Shown piece by piece: positions 52,301 through 64,000 of a stretch of DNA of 64,000 nucleotides. The first letter of the stretch is position 1; every line of letters begins with the position of its first letter. This DNA comes from Echinostoma caproni (taxonomy: Eukaryota; Platyhelminthes; Trematoda; Plagiorchiida; Echinostomatidae): contig UZAN01039712.1 of the NCBI GenBank assembly GCA_900618425.1, positions 56,191-120,190 of the forward strand, read 5' to 3'. A program made the position numbers and the translations under genes. The notes beneath the pieces are model-generated. The model was not told where the DNA came from. It made no database searches and worked only from the letters and a program-made list of their open reading frames with translations.

Positions 52301-52910
52301 AAACCGGACAGCACTAAAACCGATTTTATGCTTTCATTTCACCATAGATGCTGCCCGGTGTGGCACGTTGATTTAAGAGTAAATAAGAAGGTATTTATAA
52401 TTCAATTTCGAATAATCATAGAGGGTAATCTCTCACCTTATTCACAAGTACACTAACGATGTTTGACATTTACTATCAAACCTGATCGTTGCTCATGGTT
52501 TGTTCAAACATAAAATCCCTTCATTCATCCCAGAAATGACAGACCAAGTTGCAACTATACTATAAAATTGTTCGGATTGTGGTGTTCTCCAACCACCTTA
52601 TTTAAACCTTCAACTATTCAATGAAGATGCACGTATTTACTTTGCTTGTCGAGCGGTAAAACTGGATTCTGGAGGTTCTATCACCTCTTCAGATAAAGTT
52701 CACAGCACAACTTTCGTGTAAGCTGTACTCCATTATCGAGAACAGCAAACAAATCTAAATCAGGAAAGATTGTTTAAGTCCACACTGCGGAATATACCTT
52801 CAATCCCAAATATTGCTCGCGAAATGCTATCAAAACTGCCCCAAATTAAATGTATGTCCATGAATAATTCACCCGGAACCTATCCCATTACAGATAGTAA
52901 AANACCAAAA
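49301..52910. other. No recognised gene
   Basis: AT-rich sequence with short overlapping open frames (for example 49655-49900, 49711-50208 antisense, 50629-50835), none with a domain or credible splice context. Confidence 0.5.
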
Positions 52911-55112
52911 CTAGGCATTCTCCCACATGCATTTGGCTTGATGAGACGGGGCGAAAAGTGTCTCATCATCATCTTTTTGACCCCAACCCGGAAGACGAGA
53001 GACACCTACTCTACCTAATCGCTCTGTGCATTTCTTCATGTCCCGTCTCCACGTCGTTTGCTGGCCTCCATGTGGCTTTCTCCAGTCTGTAACAGCCACT
53101 GCAAACAAGGCACGCTGCGGTAGGCGACCGTCGGTCATACGCAAAACGTGTCCTAACCAACGGAGCCTACTGAGCTGGATTTGATGCGATAGCGAGTTCT
53201 TGTTTGAGGTATTCCCAAACACCCGACGAGTTACTTCCAAGTTACTAACCCGCTCACTGCATCCCACTTGGGCAGGACTACGTAGGCATCGATTGTCGAA
53301 CACTGCTAAACGACGAGTGTCTTCCACCCGCAAGTTCAAGGTCTCACAACCGTACAGTAGAACTGATTGTACAGTGGTGCAGTATACGCGACTTTTCAAC
53401 TTTGATGAAACGTCACGTCGTCGCCACAGGTGTTTAAGTCCTGCGTACACTGATCGAGCCTTGGAAATGCGGGTGGTTATCTCCTTTGCCGCGCTATTGT
53501 CGTTGGTCACGCAGCTACCTAAGTACGAGAAGCAGTCCACTTCAGCTAATCCTGACCGTCTAGTTTCAGAACGGAACTCGGTGACACCCAGTTTTGCAGC
53601 ATCACTTTGCACTTTGAAGGTGTAAATCACATGCCGAACGGAGTGACAGAACTTGTTAATCTGTCAAGTGCTCTTTGCGCATCCTCCATAGATTCGAACA
53701 GGCAAATGATGTTTTCAGCGTACTCCAAATCACACAACTTTTCTCCAGCTGCCCAATCCATAGCTACATTTTGGAGACAACTTAGTATTTCGCCTGTGAC
53801 GAAATTGCACAGGAATGGCGAAAGAGGGCATCCTTGACGAACACCGCTAGTTACGAACGACCTACTCAGCTAGCCGTAGACCCTTACGCTACCAGAAGTA
53901 TGTGAGTAGAGTGAACTCAATATGCTGACATACTTCTGCGGAATTCCTTTTCCACGGCGTAGCTTGAAGACTAGACGCAGAGTGAAAATCTGATCGACAC
54001 ACCCGCTGCCTGTTCGAAATCCTACTTGTTGTTTGCGGATATTTGTCTCGATAAACGGTGTCGGACGTCGAAGTATGGTGAAGGCTAGTAACTTGGTGAC
54101 GATTGGGATCAACCTTGTTCCACGATAGTTTGTGCAGTCGTTGCGAGATTCCTTCTTAAAAATTGGAACAATCAGTGATTCCCTGGCCCACCCCCCATAC
54201 AAACCGCATCGTGAGTAATCTCGATGGTTGGATGAGTGGACAAACAAACATGTGATCGTGGTGAACCCGATTTCCGGTCTCACGATGAAATCGGTTTTAG
54301 TAATCTGTTTTTATTTTATTTTATTTTCCCATGACAATTTTATTCCCAAGTAGTGATATATATTGAGATGTATTGGCATGAATACGAATCTCTGAAAACG
54401 AGCTTGTTCGCCACTCTGTTGTTTTGGTTTGAAATCAGTGATTCGCTCCAAGATGAGGGAATGCGCTCGTGTGATCATATGTTACGCATTAGATCAGTAA
54501 TAGAGTCTACAAGGTCACCTCCCCCCATCTTGAAAAGAGTGAGAGGAAACCCGTCATGTCCTGCTGCTTTTCCTTTCTTCAGGATTTGGATGCATGATCG
54601 AACTTCTGCTGCAGTAGGAGGTTCACATGACATCTACCATGGAGCTGCAACTACAACAGACGATATAGTCTGGTTAGCACCTAGCCAGCTGAACTGTTCG
54701 TTGGAGTACTCCGCCTCACCGGTCAAGCCGTTGTTCCCTATTGTGAATAGCTTGTGCACTTTTGTCGCAGATTGTTTCACTAACTGTGGTTCTCCGACCT
54801 CCAGTGTTGCGTATCAGTTGGAACAGTCTTTGACTGTTCCATTTCACTACCTATCGTTGCTCACCAGTTCTCACGATCTTTTTTGAGGCTTTTCTTGGGT
54901 TGTCGTTGCAGACGCCACCTACCGCTGCCTTGATCCCGGGCGGTGGGGATTTGCCGGTTCTTCTCTATCAGTGCTACTGACTCATCAGATATCCAATGCC
55001 TCAGGCGGGCTACCACATCAGACCCACAAGCAACCTTCGCTTCGGAGTGCATTGCTCGGCTAATCTGATCCCATTGTTCATCTACACTACCACCCGGCAG
55101 TGCGTTTAGCAC
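52911..55112 (-). pseudogene. RTE reverse transcriptase, broken at catalytic boxes
   Basis: Motifs in order: AEVRSCIQILKKGKAAGHDG, ERIPSSWSESLI (interrupted by the insert) continuing VPIFKKESRNDCTNYRG, TNIRKQQVGFRTGSGCVDQI, then VFKLRRGKGIPQKYV, SGVRQGCPLSPFLCNF, LEYAENIICLF (53711-53722 is the usual YADD, here YAEN), then the RTE C-terminal region with FSYLGSCVTNDNSAAKEI, SVLLYGCETL and LRWLGHVLRM. Palm motif A (first catalytic Asp) is missing between VFK and LRRGKG, and both Asp of motif C are changed. The 239-codon C-terminal stretch (53630-52911) is still open. Confidence 0.85.
54170..54444. mobile_element. 251-bp insertion in the RTE element with 12-bp target-site duplication
   Basis: AATCAGTGATTC occurs at 54170-54181 and 54433-54444. 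Between the copies lie 251 bases. Removing the insert and one copy restores the uninterrupted RTE frame SE-SLI-VPIFKK (minus strand), which proves the boundaries. The insert has no terminal inverted repeats; it contains a TTTTATTTTATTTTATTTT tract (about 54308-54327). A 12-bp duplication is typical of LINE-mobilised sequences, so a SINE or a truncated LINE tail is likely. One end (GAAAACGAGCTTGTTCGCC, near 54392) resembles 45428-45465. Family not identified. Confidence 0.75.
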
Positions 55113-55189
55113 TTACCCTAGTTCTGATTCAAAACGGGCACGAACGGCTGAATCAGATAAACAATGATCTGCCAACCGTGTTTGGTGGT

Positions 55190-56015
55190 ATTTTGTGACC
55201 AGTGAGTTGGAGAGTGAACTGCATCAACACTAATGCATGATCAGATTCAACGCAGGTGGTCCAATAGTACCTTTAGTTTCGTACTGAGCCACTCAAACGG
55301 TAGCCTCCTATTATGTGGTCGATTTGAGTTAGCGTACCAGATAAAGTGGAGCACCATGGTGCTGTCCGTTGAGAGCTGTGACGGAAGTTAGTGCTGGACA
55401 GGAACAGATGATAATCTGCGCAGAACTGAAGAAGTCGATCGCCGTTATCTGTTCTCTGGCAGGGAAGAACATAATGACCGCCAAGGCAAGCTTCTGATGC
55501 GCTCAGTTTTCCGACTTACGCGAGAACAACTACATCGGAGCTTTGACTCAACCGAATGAGTTCGGTGAGTTTATCATAAAAGTTGTCCTTTTGTGCGTTA
55601 GAACTGCAGTTCATCGGAGCATAAGCTAAAATGATGAACAGACACCTTTTGATTTTGCATCCCTTATGGACGCTGATAGACCCTTGGAGTCACATCGTAC
55701 ATAAACAACTGTTGACGGGGATGCAGTCGAGTAGTGCAGCTTCGGCTTTATTATTGAGTACAATGCCCACGCCACACTGGCCTACTGAACGGGCTTCGTC
55801 ACCACCCGATATGCGGAGGAAGAACCTCGAAGACAACCCCGGTGCACTTAAGTGAGTTATAGTACTAGGATTCTGGATTCGCGTCTCCTATACGCAACAG
55901 ACTTCAATCCCCAAATAATCCCTTGTACGCGCCAGACATGCTTGTTGACCTACCTGCATAAGAGTCCTCACGTTGAAGGCCCCCAGATTCAGTGTCTGAC
56001 GAGGCTTCAGAATAT
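55190..56015 (-). pseudogene. RTE endonuclease (EEP) domain, broken
   Basis: Readable motifs: NLGAFNVRTL, CCV then a stop (TAG at 55888-55890) then ETRIQNPST (metal-binding Glu region), APMNCSSNAQKDNFYDKL, DVVVLA then a TAA (55516-55518) and VGKLS, GTLTQIDHIIGGYRL, and CVESDHALV with the catalytic SDH triad at 55237-55245. Between VVLA and VGKLS the Gly-Asp-x-Asn-Ala motif that binds metal is deleted. Further stops at about 55694 and 55215. The Asp-His end is intact, so decay is partial but fatal. Confidence 0.8.
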
Positions 56016-58587
56016 GCAATCTATTTTGTGGTAAACTACTTATCTAGCTACTTGGCAACGAACTTTGGCGAGTGACGAACAAGTTGTCTGAGAGAATGTT
56101 ACGGGTTGGAAGACGGGGTAAAGGGAGAGGGTTAGGTAAGGAAAAAAAAGAGTTTAACAAAGGTTGGGATATCCGAGCAGTAGCCCACTTATCACTACCC
56201 ACCAAGCTCGGTGCAATAGTCAACGCGGTCCTGATCATCCTGCGCGACGACCGATGCAGTAGGGAATTATTTTTTGTCTATGTATGCATTAGAGTTTGAT
56301 GGACGGGTACTGCCAGGGTGTCCAGCCACTAAGCAGGAAAAGTGTTTGTGGCGATGGAAAATCACCGCTAATGCCTGCCTGGAACAAGAAATCTGACTAA
56401 TGCGGTGTCTAGATATGTATGTCAGAGGAGTGCTGATCTCTGGCGGTAGGGGTTGACCTTCTGTGTGATAAGAGGAAACCCAACCGAAGGAATCACCACG
56501 TATCTGTCTAATTTGCTGATAACCGAGTAACATGACTCAAGTATGTGCACTACGACTGGCTTTTGTTGCTACTTCATATAATTCACTTATGATAACTACG
56601 GGTGCTAAATATATTCGATTCCTTCCTCAATAATTGTCAGTTGCATTCCCGTCCTCATGAACCATTGGATTCGAGCTCTTTCCGCGGAAAAAGTTCTGTC
56701 ATATCCCTCATTTCATGTGATTTCCGCCTTCCTTCAATACGTTCTTAGCTGCATATTGTCTTCTGTTATCCACAACCTCTTTATAATCTTTCTGTATGTT
56801 AGATTTCGAACCCCTTTGATGGAGCTTTCCTGACGCTGATTTAGACAGTGCATTTGTGGATAATCACGCAAAACTGTAGACTAACAGTATTTCGCGGGTA
56901 CCAACAAGGAATATGAAATCCGACATGCTGTTTTTCGATTATTCATAAACTGACCATTTATAATTATTTGGGAAGAGCATGTAGTATTGTTTGATCCAGT
57001 ATGAGGTGAATTTTATTACCTTGTGTACAAAGCGATCTCATGTGAGTCAGAATTTTCACTGAGCTTTCCCTCGGTTACGGCGTTCTTCCAGTTACCACAC
57101 TGGAACCAGTTTGTCTTTTGTTGATTGGTCATGTTAGAGATAATGCATGGACGAAACGCTTCTGATCGCTTATTTGGCCTATCAAAATTTATTTTCAATG
57201 TAGCAATGAACGACAAAACGTAGTTTTCCTCTTTGGTTTATTTTTATTTATGGCTGCCTGAAAGGAATATAATATACCGGAGCTTAGATGGTTATATAAT
57301 ATTTTCGAGGCCTAATTGGGCTATTTATTAACATTGGTTGCATCAATCGACGGCGAAGAACATTAAAGTGCTTCGGATGACTCGCCTATTGAGCACAGCC
57401 ACAGACTTTATCTTTTAAGGGTTTATCTTTATTTGGAAATCATTACATTATACAAATACATTGCGACCCTCCCATCTAAATCGTGTTTATACAAAAGATT
57501 TGGTTTCACTTACCAATCTGTTGTCACATCAGAGCAGGACAGACATTTATTGATGCAATACATAAGGGGGTTCAACCGAATTGGTTAGTGAACCACGAAA
57601 ATTTACTCCTGAACAATTGTCAATGGAAGTTTGATAGGAAGGCATTACGAATTCTGTACGTGGTGAGGTCTATCTGCACTGTTTTTTACTCATATCAACA
57701 AGTATCAGGTTTCGACGGTCTATCGGGTTTCATTATCACGGATAAATTAAGATGCCTCGGTCCTATCTATTTACACGCTCAGACTTGCGTAAAATTGTTT
57801 TATTCGGTATAAATGAACGTGCAGTAATTCGTTAATTTTCAACCTTGATGAATAATCTATGTTTTTATCCTGGACTGTCATTGCAAAAGCGCCTGTTGAT
57901 TCTTGAACATTGTCATTCATCCATCGATGCAAACATTATCTCTTTGACATCAAAGACTTCTCCATGAAACCAGAAAATTCGACGGAATCCCACTTAGATT
58001 ACGTTCAATCTTAGACTCACAGCTTGCTCAACTACACTACTATTATTGCATCCGGAGTGATTTCGTATGACTCTAAATTAATTTTTTTTAATCAATCTTT
58101 TCCTGTATGCACAAACACTCAACTCTCAAAAACAAATATGGGAGTACCGGTCAACTACTCCGTTGCACATCAGTCGATTCATCCGTTTCATGTGTATTGT
58201 TCTCTGTTATTTTCGATAAGTAATTTTAAACGTTTGATCATCAGTTGATTTTCCCTGCATGGTTTAGGAATTCCAATATCGAAACAACCATTTCTTTCGC
58301 TCACAGAATAGTTTTCAAAGCGCCACAGCAACTTCACACCCATTTGTCTGGTTTATTATATGAGTTATCGATCCGCTTTCACTTTTACTTCCTGTTTTTC
58401 ACATACTTTTAATGAGAGCAAATTTAAACGAAAAGTTAAATTCGATCACGGTTTCTCGGAGTCATGGAAGGTGGTGGTCAGCTCTCTCCTGTGAAACATT
58501 TTCTTCCTTTTTACTTTTTCTCGAAAACACTCAGTCATCCTTTTCATGCGTTTCGTTTGACACATTCACATACTTTTTCCTCCTTAT

Positions 58588-58590
<3 letters not shown>

Positions 58591-58630
<40 letters not shown>
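58591..58630. repeat. CA dinucleotide microsatellite
   Basis: Twenty CA units, followed by TACACA. Confidence 0.95.
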
Positions 58631-58635
<5 letters not shown>

Positions 58636-59416
58636 ATTTATCACACCAAAGTTTCACCGATGATTTCATCAAGTAACTGATCACAGTTTGTAATTTTGTC
58701 GTAAGGTTATCGACTAAGACAATTATATGTACTCAGCGCAAACCAAACCTACCACTTAAAGTGACGAATCACTTAGGGGAATGCGTGAATTTCGATTTAT
58801 TGACAATCTTCNNNNTTGAAATCGCACCGTTGTTGCACAATATATTCGTTGCATTCCGATATCTGAATAGTCTTTAAACCTGTGGTCTTGATCTGACATA
58901 ACCACTAGTTTCGTATGTTGTTTACAGCAGGCCAATCCAGACCAAAATTCAAGTAGATAAAGCTTTTTCATGTGACCCATGGCTTCAGTACAATGTGAAT
59001 AAGTAGACGAGAAGCGTCCACGGTTCAAATGCCTTAATCGCTGTCTTCATTCAGCAGAATGGTCAGTTACCGGTTTTTGCGAGTCATCACAAATAATTGT
59101 TTGCAAGAAGAAGGGCCATCAATGCCTTACAGCAAGCAGTCGACAACGCACAGTTGATAAAGAGGTTTTATAGCTGTCTCCATTTAACTGATAAATTTAT
59201 TTGAAAAAATATGCAAGATTCAGAGAAAAACACGAACATTTCGGACACGTAATTGTCGAAATGTCTTGGCACTTCCATTTCGTATTCAGACTTTTCATCA
59301 ACAGGTCAGTTAGTAGTGTCTACGCATTTTCGTTTGACAAGCCGACCATCACGTAAACTTCCCCAATACTTATTGTTATAACCTTTTCAAATCACGTAAT
59401 GTGCCTATTGATTAAG

Positions 59417-59442
59417 AACACAGTGTAGGCCTACACTGTGTT
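59417..59442. repeat. Perfect 26-bp palindrome
   Basis: AACACAGTGTAGG directly followed by its exact reverse complement CCTACACTGTGTT, with no spacer. It could be a site for a symmetric DNA-binding protein or a fused pair of transposon ends; nothing nearby tells which. Confidence 0.9.
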
Positions 59443-60589
59443 ATGATCTTCTTGATAAACCATGATAACAAGTGAATGGCATGTCCACCTCACGCATTCA
59501 TTAACTGTGGTTTCTTGGAGAGCTGCCAAAATCCTGACGGAAAACGAAATCTGCCTAAATGACAACAACTCTTAAAGCAATGAAAATATCGGAAGGCCGT
59601 AGCAGCTTCATACATTCAGTTCAACTTTTGATTTCGCCTTGCAGTGACCTTTGAATCCTTATATGCTTGACTACGTAAAGAGATCGACTGACAGATTCCA
59701 TAAATAACACACCCAAATAAAACTCACTGATTTTCAATCATAAAATAATAATAATAATATTCATTTCTAAGCAATAACAATCGATTCCTGGCTTTGTTTT
59801 TATCTCATAGTCAATTAAATTCTACACTCTTACGACTTTATCAAATGGATCCTAATCAGTAAGCTATTCACCACAGGGACGTTCTGGAAAAATTTTGACA
59901 GCGCGCAACATACTGAGTGAATATCATACAGTGAGGGGTGTTGCCTACAAATAATATTGTCATTTGCTTAGCTAGATGAAAAACCTCTGGTAACACAAAT
60001 CACTGTGGATAAATATGGTGGTATTCGTAGCTCTCTTTGAGTAGCTACGGTGCAATCCGACAAGTGCGGTCATGGGTTTATCTCAAACTCCAAGCGGGAC
60101 TACTAACAAGTAGTATAAACTCACATTAAAAAACCGGTAAGGAGAGCGTTGGACTTTCGGCTGTAAACGACAAGGGAAGAAGGATATCACAAAAGACGGA
60201 AAAAAATTAATTACAAATTTTATACAAGAGATATACACTTTCTACCCACATATAGCAAAATTGGTTATTTTGAAACAGTAGCAACATCAGTGAATGTAGT
60301 GGCATGCACTCGCATCGACCGCAATTGGCAGCAATCTGATAATGTAAAAAATCTTTAGCATTATTTAACTGCACCAGCCTCGTGTTTCCTAGCTTCCTTT
60401 AACCCTCAGTCGTGATCTACTTCAATTTCGTATATCCACCCTTTGAAAAATAAACACATACTATATCTAATGTGACGCGAACATTACACCGTTCTCTGAT
60501 TGAATAATCTTTGTGAGGAAGACACCGATGCCAACAATCGAAGACAGTGTCACTTGAATTCAGAATGTGCAAGCGCCTTTCGATCAGAG

Positions 60590-61800
60590 TGGATTGGAGA
60601 TGCTGAATCAGCCGGATGCAACTCCGAGCTCCGTAGCTGAGTCACTTGGTATCTCAACAAAACTGTTTACAGTGTTATATACCATCGAACCACTGTCGGA
60701 TAATTTGCGAACACTGGAGCACCTCAGGAAGGATGTCACCTGAAAAACAATGAAAAGTTCTAGACAGTGAATGAGGTAACCTTGGCTTGCTTCACTGTTA
60801 TGGGTAAAAAGTAGCTAGTTCCCATATGGCGGAGAGCGTCGTTTTCAAGAAGGTAATCCAGCAAACAAAAAGAATTCACCATTATGACTTCAATGCTTTC
60901 AAAAGTTGTTTTCGCTCCTGGCCACATGTGTTATTCGGTCCTACAGAGTAAGAAACAAACAACTACCCATGTGCATTACCTCGCAGCTTCGTGGGGAAAG
61001 TTCGGAAGTACCACGTGATGCAATGGATTAGTTTTGAGCGGGGTTACTGCAGTTGATCCATGGATATGTTGACTAATATTTTCTTCTGCCATGACTCACA
61101 GTAGGCTGTTCCATGTCAACCGCAAGAGGGTTTTCAAAGATGTTCCAGTTTACTGTATATAGATAACGACCCTTACTATAACAAAGCCGCAGTGTTCTCC
61201 AATGTCAAATTAATATGGTAGCTTCCGAACTGTTCTTCAATGTTGCAACCAGTATCTCAGGGTGTGATTTGGTCTTTCAAATGTTCGTTTTGGGAAAATT
61301 TGCTGACATATGCTTTGTCTTTGATCGAAGATGAGAAACTTAGCATGAAATCCGAAGTGATCATCCTCATAGGCATGCTCGTGGTCAAGAAAGCTTAAGT
61401 GTATGTGCATCCGCACGTACTGATCAATGCTTTCATAAATGCTAGGATCAAACCCACATTGAATCAGCCTGTGATGCAGACACCAGAGGGTAAATGCGAT
61501 CTGATTGAAGACTCTACTCACTGTGTTTATTGAGGAGCGTCTACTTGAAGAACAAATCGTCTATGTAGAATTTGATGATGAAGATGGGTTACTTAAAGTG
61601 TGTACTTCAAGTCCCATTTCCAGTCATTAGATGAACTCGTTTCAATTCAAGCTAAGCGTGGCAAAGAAAAAGAACGTGAAACAATGAATGCACCGGAAGT
61701 TATCTCAATTAGAGAAGCACAGAAGTTACTGAAACCATTGAAGCTGTTTGACCTGGCCTATGCTCAGATTTCGGGTTGATTGCTGAAGTGTACAGCTGAT
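60590..61800 (+). pseudogene. pogo/Tigger/jerky-like DDE transposase relic
   Basis: Plus-strand pieces in order: PDATPSSVAESLGISTKLF (helix-turn-helix of the Psq/CENP-B type, after ATG 60600), ESVVFKKVIQQTKRIHHYDF with AFKSCFRSW (the second, CENP-B-type DNA-binding domain), LPNCSSMLQPVSQGVIWSFK (61222 on; the LPPN-TS-LQP-DQGVI-FK block next to the last catalytic acidic residue of the DDE domain), and LDELVSIQAKRGKEKERE near the C-terminus. In the block the Asp of DQGVI is Ser. Stops and frameshifts separate all pieces and the first catalytic region is not readable. Dead. Confidence 0.7.
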
Positions 61801-64000
61801 TTAATCAGCGTGCTTATTGATTTCTAAAGGAAAGTCAGGCTGAGACAAACGACAATTTATGGTTGCTAAAATTAAATCATTGCAATCTGCAATCTGCAGT
61901 TCTGTGTTGAACTGGAATGTAATCATTTCTTTTGCATTGGTCGCTAAAGCCGCGGCCATTCGGTCTATCGATGGGCTCTGCCGCACTAAAATGTAAACGG
62001 GTGAACGATAATCGTGATGGTCTGGTGAGCGGGCATCTGCAGTAAGATGTCAGATCCAAGTGATCGATAAATGCCGTGTGAATGAATGATAATCGCACAT
62101 GTCCTTGCTAGAGCACCGGCGAAATTGGACAGGTCATTGGCCAAAGGTCATCGTAACCCGAGTCTGACACGCCTCTGACTGTTTGAACGATACACTTTTG
62201 ACTTGTGAATCACTTGGTGAACTTAATCCGTCATTCATGCTTGCCGGCATTGGCTTTTACGAATTTATCAATCGGTTTGAACATACACTGGCATCAACAA
62301 AAAGCGAACCAAGGAATAGATGTGTAGAGAGCTAATACTACGCAGTTTTCGCCAGAAAATTAAAAATTGCACAACGAACAGTCAGTTTGGAATGTGAGAA
62401 AGAAGTCAATGTACTAAATTAACTCCGTAACGGTTAATTCATTTATTTAAGATGACGTGAGTTCTTTCAAATGCGATTTTACCGTGTTTGATCTAGTTCA
62501 TTCTTGTTTTCGCCGAATGGGTTAATATTGATGTTCTGATTATTATAAATAAAAGAGTTAAATAATTTCTGACCCCATATACTCGATTCTGTGGTTAACC
62601 TAACATTGCAAGGGAATTGAGGAATATGTGGAACTAATATACGCTTATTGGGCTAGAAGGGATTCCCCAGTAGAAAGGTGGGTGATTTCGGGAAAACTAG
62701 ACACCTGAAACTGAAAAAGAGCTAATTAGCGGATGCAATGTATACATTGGTATACCAATATTAAGCTGAGGGTATCATGAAAGATTTCAATTTCCTCGAT
62801 ACATTAAGGATACGCAGTAAGGTATAGCTAAATTCTGTTATACATAAACGGTACATCATTATAAACACTGGGAACAAGTAACAAAATTAACGCACTTTTC
62901 ATCGATCCGGTTCATTTTGTCACAAAACTCCCAACCGGTTTTTCATACTACTTAATAGCATCTGCTACTGACATGCTATGTCGCAGTTCCTGAAAGTTAA
63001 CCCACTTTTTTCGAATTCCCGAGGGGTGCGACATAGCAGAAGATTGACTGTATGTCAAGAGCTTGGTGCACAAATAGTGCTTTTGATTTTCTTCTTAACT
63101 GTTTATCAAATGTATACATATTTGTTCTTTATAATTATGTTGAGGTTATTGATGATTTATAGGGAAAATTTCACTACAACAGACATCATATACCAAGATC
63201 CTTTTCTAATTCATTTTTTGTTCGGAAAAGCCCCTTTTCAAAGATAAGCACTAGATATTTGGAGCTATTCAACATAACGACCGGTCAACAGGAATCCTTA
63301 CGGTTCGTGTATTGTGCGCGACTTCCCAGTGTCTCCTTACTCTAGGTAGACAAAACACTCGTAGTTGTTGTAGACTCTCAATGGCGTATTATAATACATG
63401 CTTATGCAACGACTAAAAAAGCAAGCAAATAAATATAGTAGCAAAGCAAAAGCGTGTCACACGTGTTGCGCGGGTTGGGACAGGACCGAGCTTATGTATG
63501 TACCTGGTGGAAAGTCCGTACTCTGCTGAAAGCAAGAAGGGGGACAACTTCATTCGTTTAAGCGGAGTCTGAATGCAAAATGTAATGACTGAATTTGGCG
63601 TAGATCTTGGCAGAGTGTCTATCTAGCGGCCCTGTTTAGTGTCTGTCTGCATGAGATCGAGGTGAATTTTGCCTTCCAACTCAATCAGCAGTATCGAAAG
63701 CCTTTCTAAGTTTAGTCTATTTTCCTCACAACTTACTGTCCAACACTTTATGCTCATTTTTGTTATTTTATTCATCTCTCCACTGTAGTGACACCAACCA
63801 ATTCCCATTGTACATGTACCCTTCCCCCTTTGCATCTCATTGTTCTACCACACCAAGGCCACATCTTTGGTCAGCATATGTTTGCTTTCATTTTCCGCAC
63901 GCTTGCTGACGCTTTCGCATTTCCCTTTTGCTCTGCGGATCATAACCCATTCCGCACAGCCGTCCTATCCAAGTCCTATTCTAGCCCTATCCGAATCCCA
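61801..64000. other. No recognised gene outside the transposon end
   Basis: AT-rich sequence up to 63.4 kb. 63490-63640 (GCTTATGTATGTACCTGGTGG onwards) is a weak third copy of the repeat family at 36730 and 39125. The last 150 bases are C/T-rich with short CCTATCC-like units. Confidence 0.5.
62970..63052 (-). repeat. Probable right terminal inverted repeat of the pogo/Tigger-like element
   Basis: On the minus strand the end reads TA then CAGTCAATCTTCTGCTATGT, CGCACCCCTCGGGAATTCG, and later TGCGACATAGCA. CAGTC next to TA, followed by a CCTCGGGAA-like block and an internal hairpin (TGCTATGTCGCA at 62974-62985 with its exact complement at 63027-63038), is the style of pogo/Tigger ends. I found no matching left end before 60.5 kb. 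Confidence 0.5.

Larger units (their letters stand above)
52911..56020 (-). mobile_element. RTE-type LINE, nearly full length, inactive
   Basis: The minus strand carries, in order, an apurinic-type endonuclease (from about 56015 to 55190) and a reverse transcriptase with its C-terminal region (from about 55112 to 52911), the two-domain layout of RTE elements such as schistosome SR2 and others about 3.2 kb long. It starts near TLNLGAFNVRTLMQVGQQA, the typical RTE amino end, and ends at a TAG (52911-52913). Several stops, deletions at catalytic motifs and a 251-bp insertion show it is dead. Confidence 0.85.
56040..60560. other. No recognised gene; CA microsatellite and a perfect palindrome
   Basis: AT-rich. 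Contains a CA repeat (58591-58630), four Ns (58812-58815) and a 26-bp palindrome (59417-59442). The 109-codon open frame at 57483-57812 has no recognisable domain. Confidence 0.5.

Noticed and set aside
53200..53837. Plus-strand open frames across 53.2-53.8 kb
   Set aside because: Antisense shadows of the RTE reverse transcriptase on the minus strand.

Overview
The window is eukaryotic, non-coding-rich and AT-rich, with a very large intron, microsatellites, assembly gaps (N runs at 20731-21594, 32521-32871 and 58812-58815, plus scattered single Ns) and many decayed retroelements. The mix of RTE-like and CR1-like LINEs, Penelope-like elements with a GIY-YIG endonuclease, and tRNA-headed SINEs carrying hammerhead-ribozyme sequences of the schistosome Sm-alpha type suggests a flatworm, probably a digenean trematode. 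The organism is inferred; no species-diagnostic gene is present.

The only convincing protein-coding gene is a paired-like homeobox gene of the ALX (aristaless-like) type on the minus strand. One exon (23168 to 23716 at most) holds the N-terminal region and homeodomain residues 1-21. After a 12.2 kb intron (10943-23167, containing an 864-base gap) the next exon (9845-10942) holds the rest of the homeodomain and a long Ala/Gly/Ser/Asn-rich tail. A 27-bp duplication around a single N at 23682 looks like two overlapping contigs joined without merging, and it breaks the frame. Beyond the stop, an overlapping frame stays open to a consensus splice donor at 9685, so the 3' end is uncertain.

Region by region. 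1-9.7 kb lies 3' of ALX: no recognisable gene, a hammerhead SINE at about 4.6-4.8 kb, and two relics of a Penelope terminal motif at 2.2 and 3.6 kb. 9.8-23.7 kb is ALX; its intron holds a Penelope terminal hairpin (13.34-13.41 kb) and a CR1-like LINE fragment (19.8-20.7 kb). 23.7-40 kb has no recognised gene; it holds a local 208-bp direct repeat (32.3/32.9 kb), a second hammerhead SINE (about 37.1 kb, minus) and copies of a tRNA-headed repeat (36.7, 39.2 kb). 40-48.3 kb is a retroelement cluster: a Penelope relic (40.3-41.35), a CR1-like LINE (45.6-46.5) and a Penelope copy with RT, GIY-YIG domain and inverted ends (46.9-48.27). 52.9-56.0 kb is a nearly full-length, dead RTE-type LINE (minus) interrupted by a 251-bp insert with a 12-bp target-site duplication. 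60.6-63.05 kb is a relic of a pogo/Tigger/jerky-like DNA transposon with one recognisable end.

The most notable signal is self-cleaving-RNA architecture in three repeat families. Two SINE copies carry 45-nt hammerhead motifs that align position for position, each broken at a different catalytic guanine, so their common ancestor probably had an intact ribozyme. Two Penelope families carry degraded hammerhead-like ends. All mobile-element open frames seen here are broken, so none looks autonomous.
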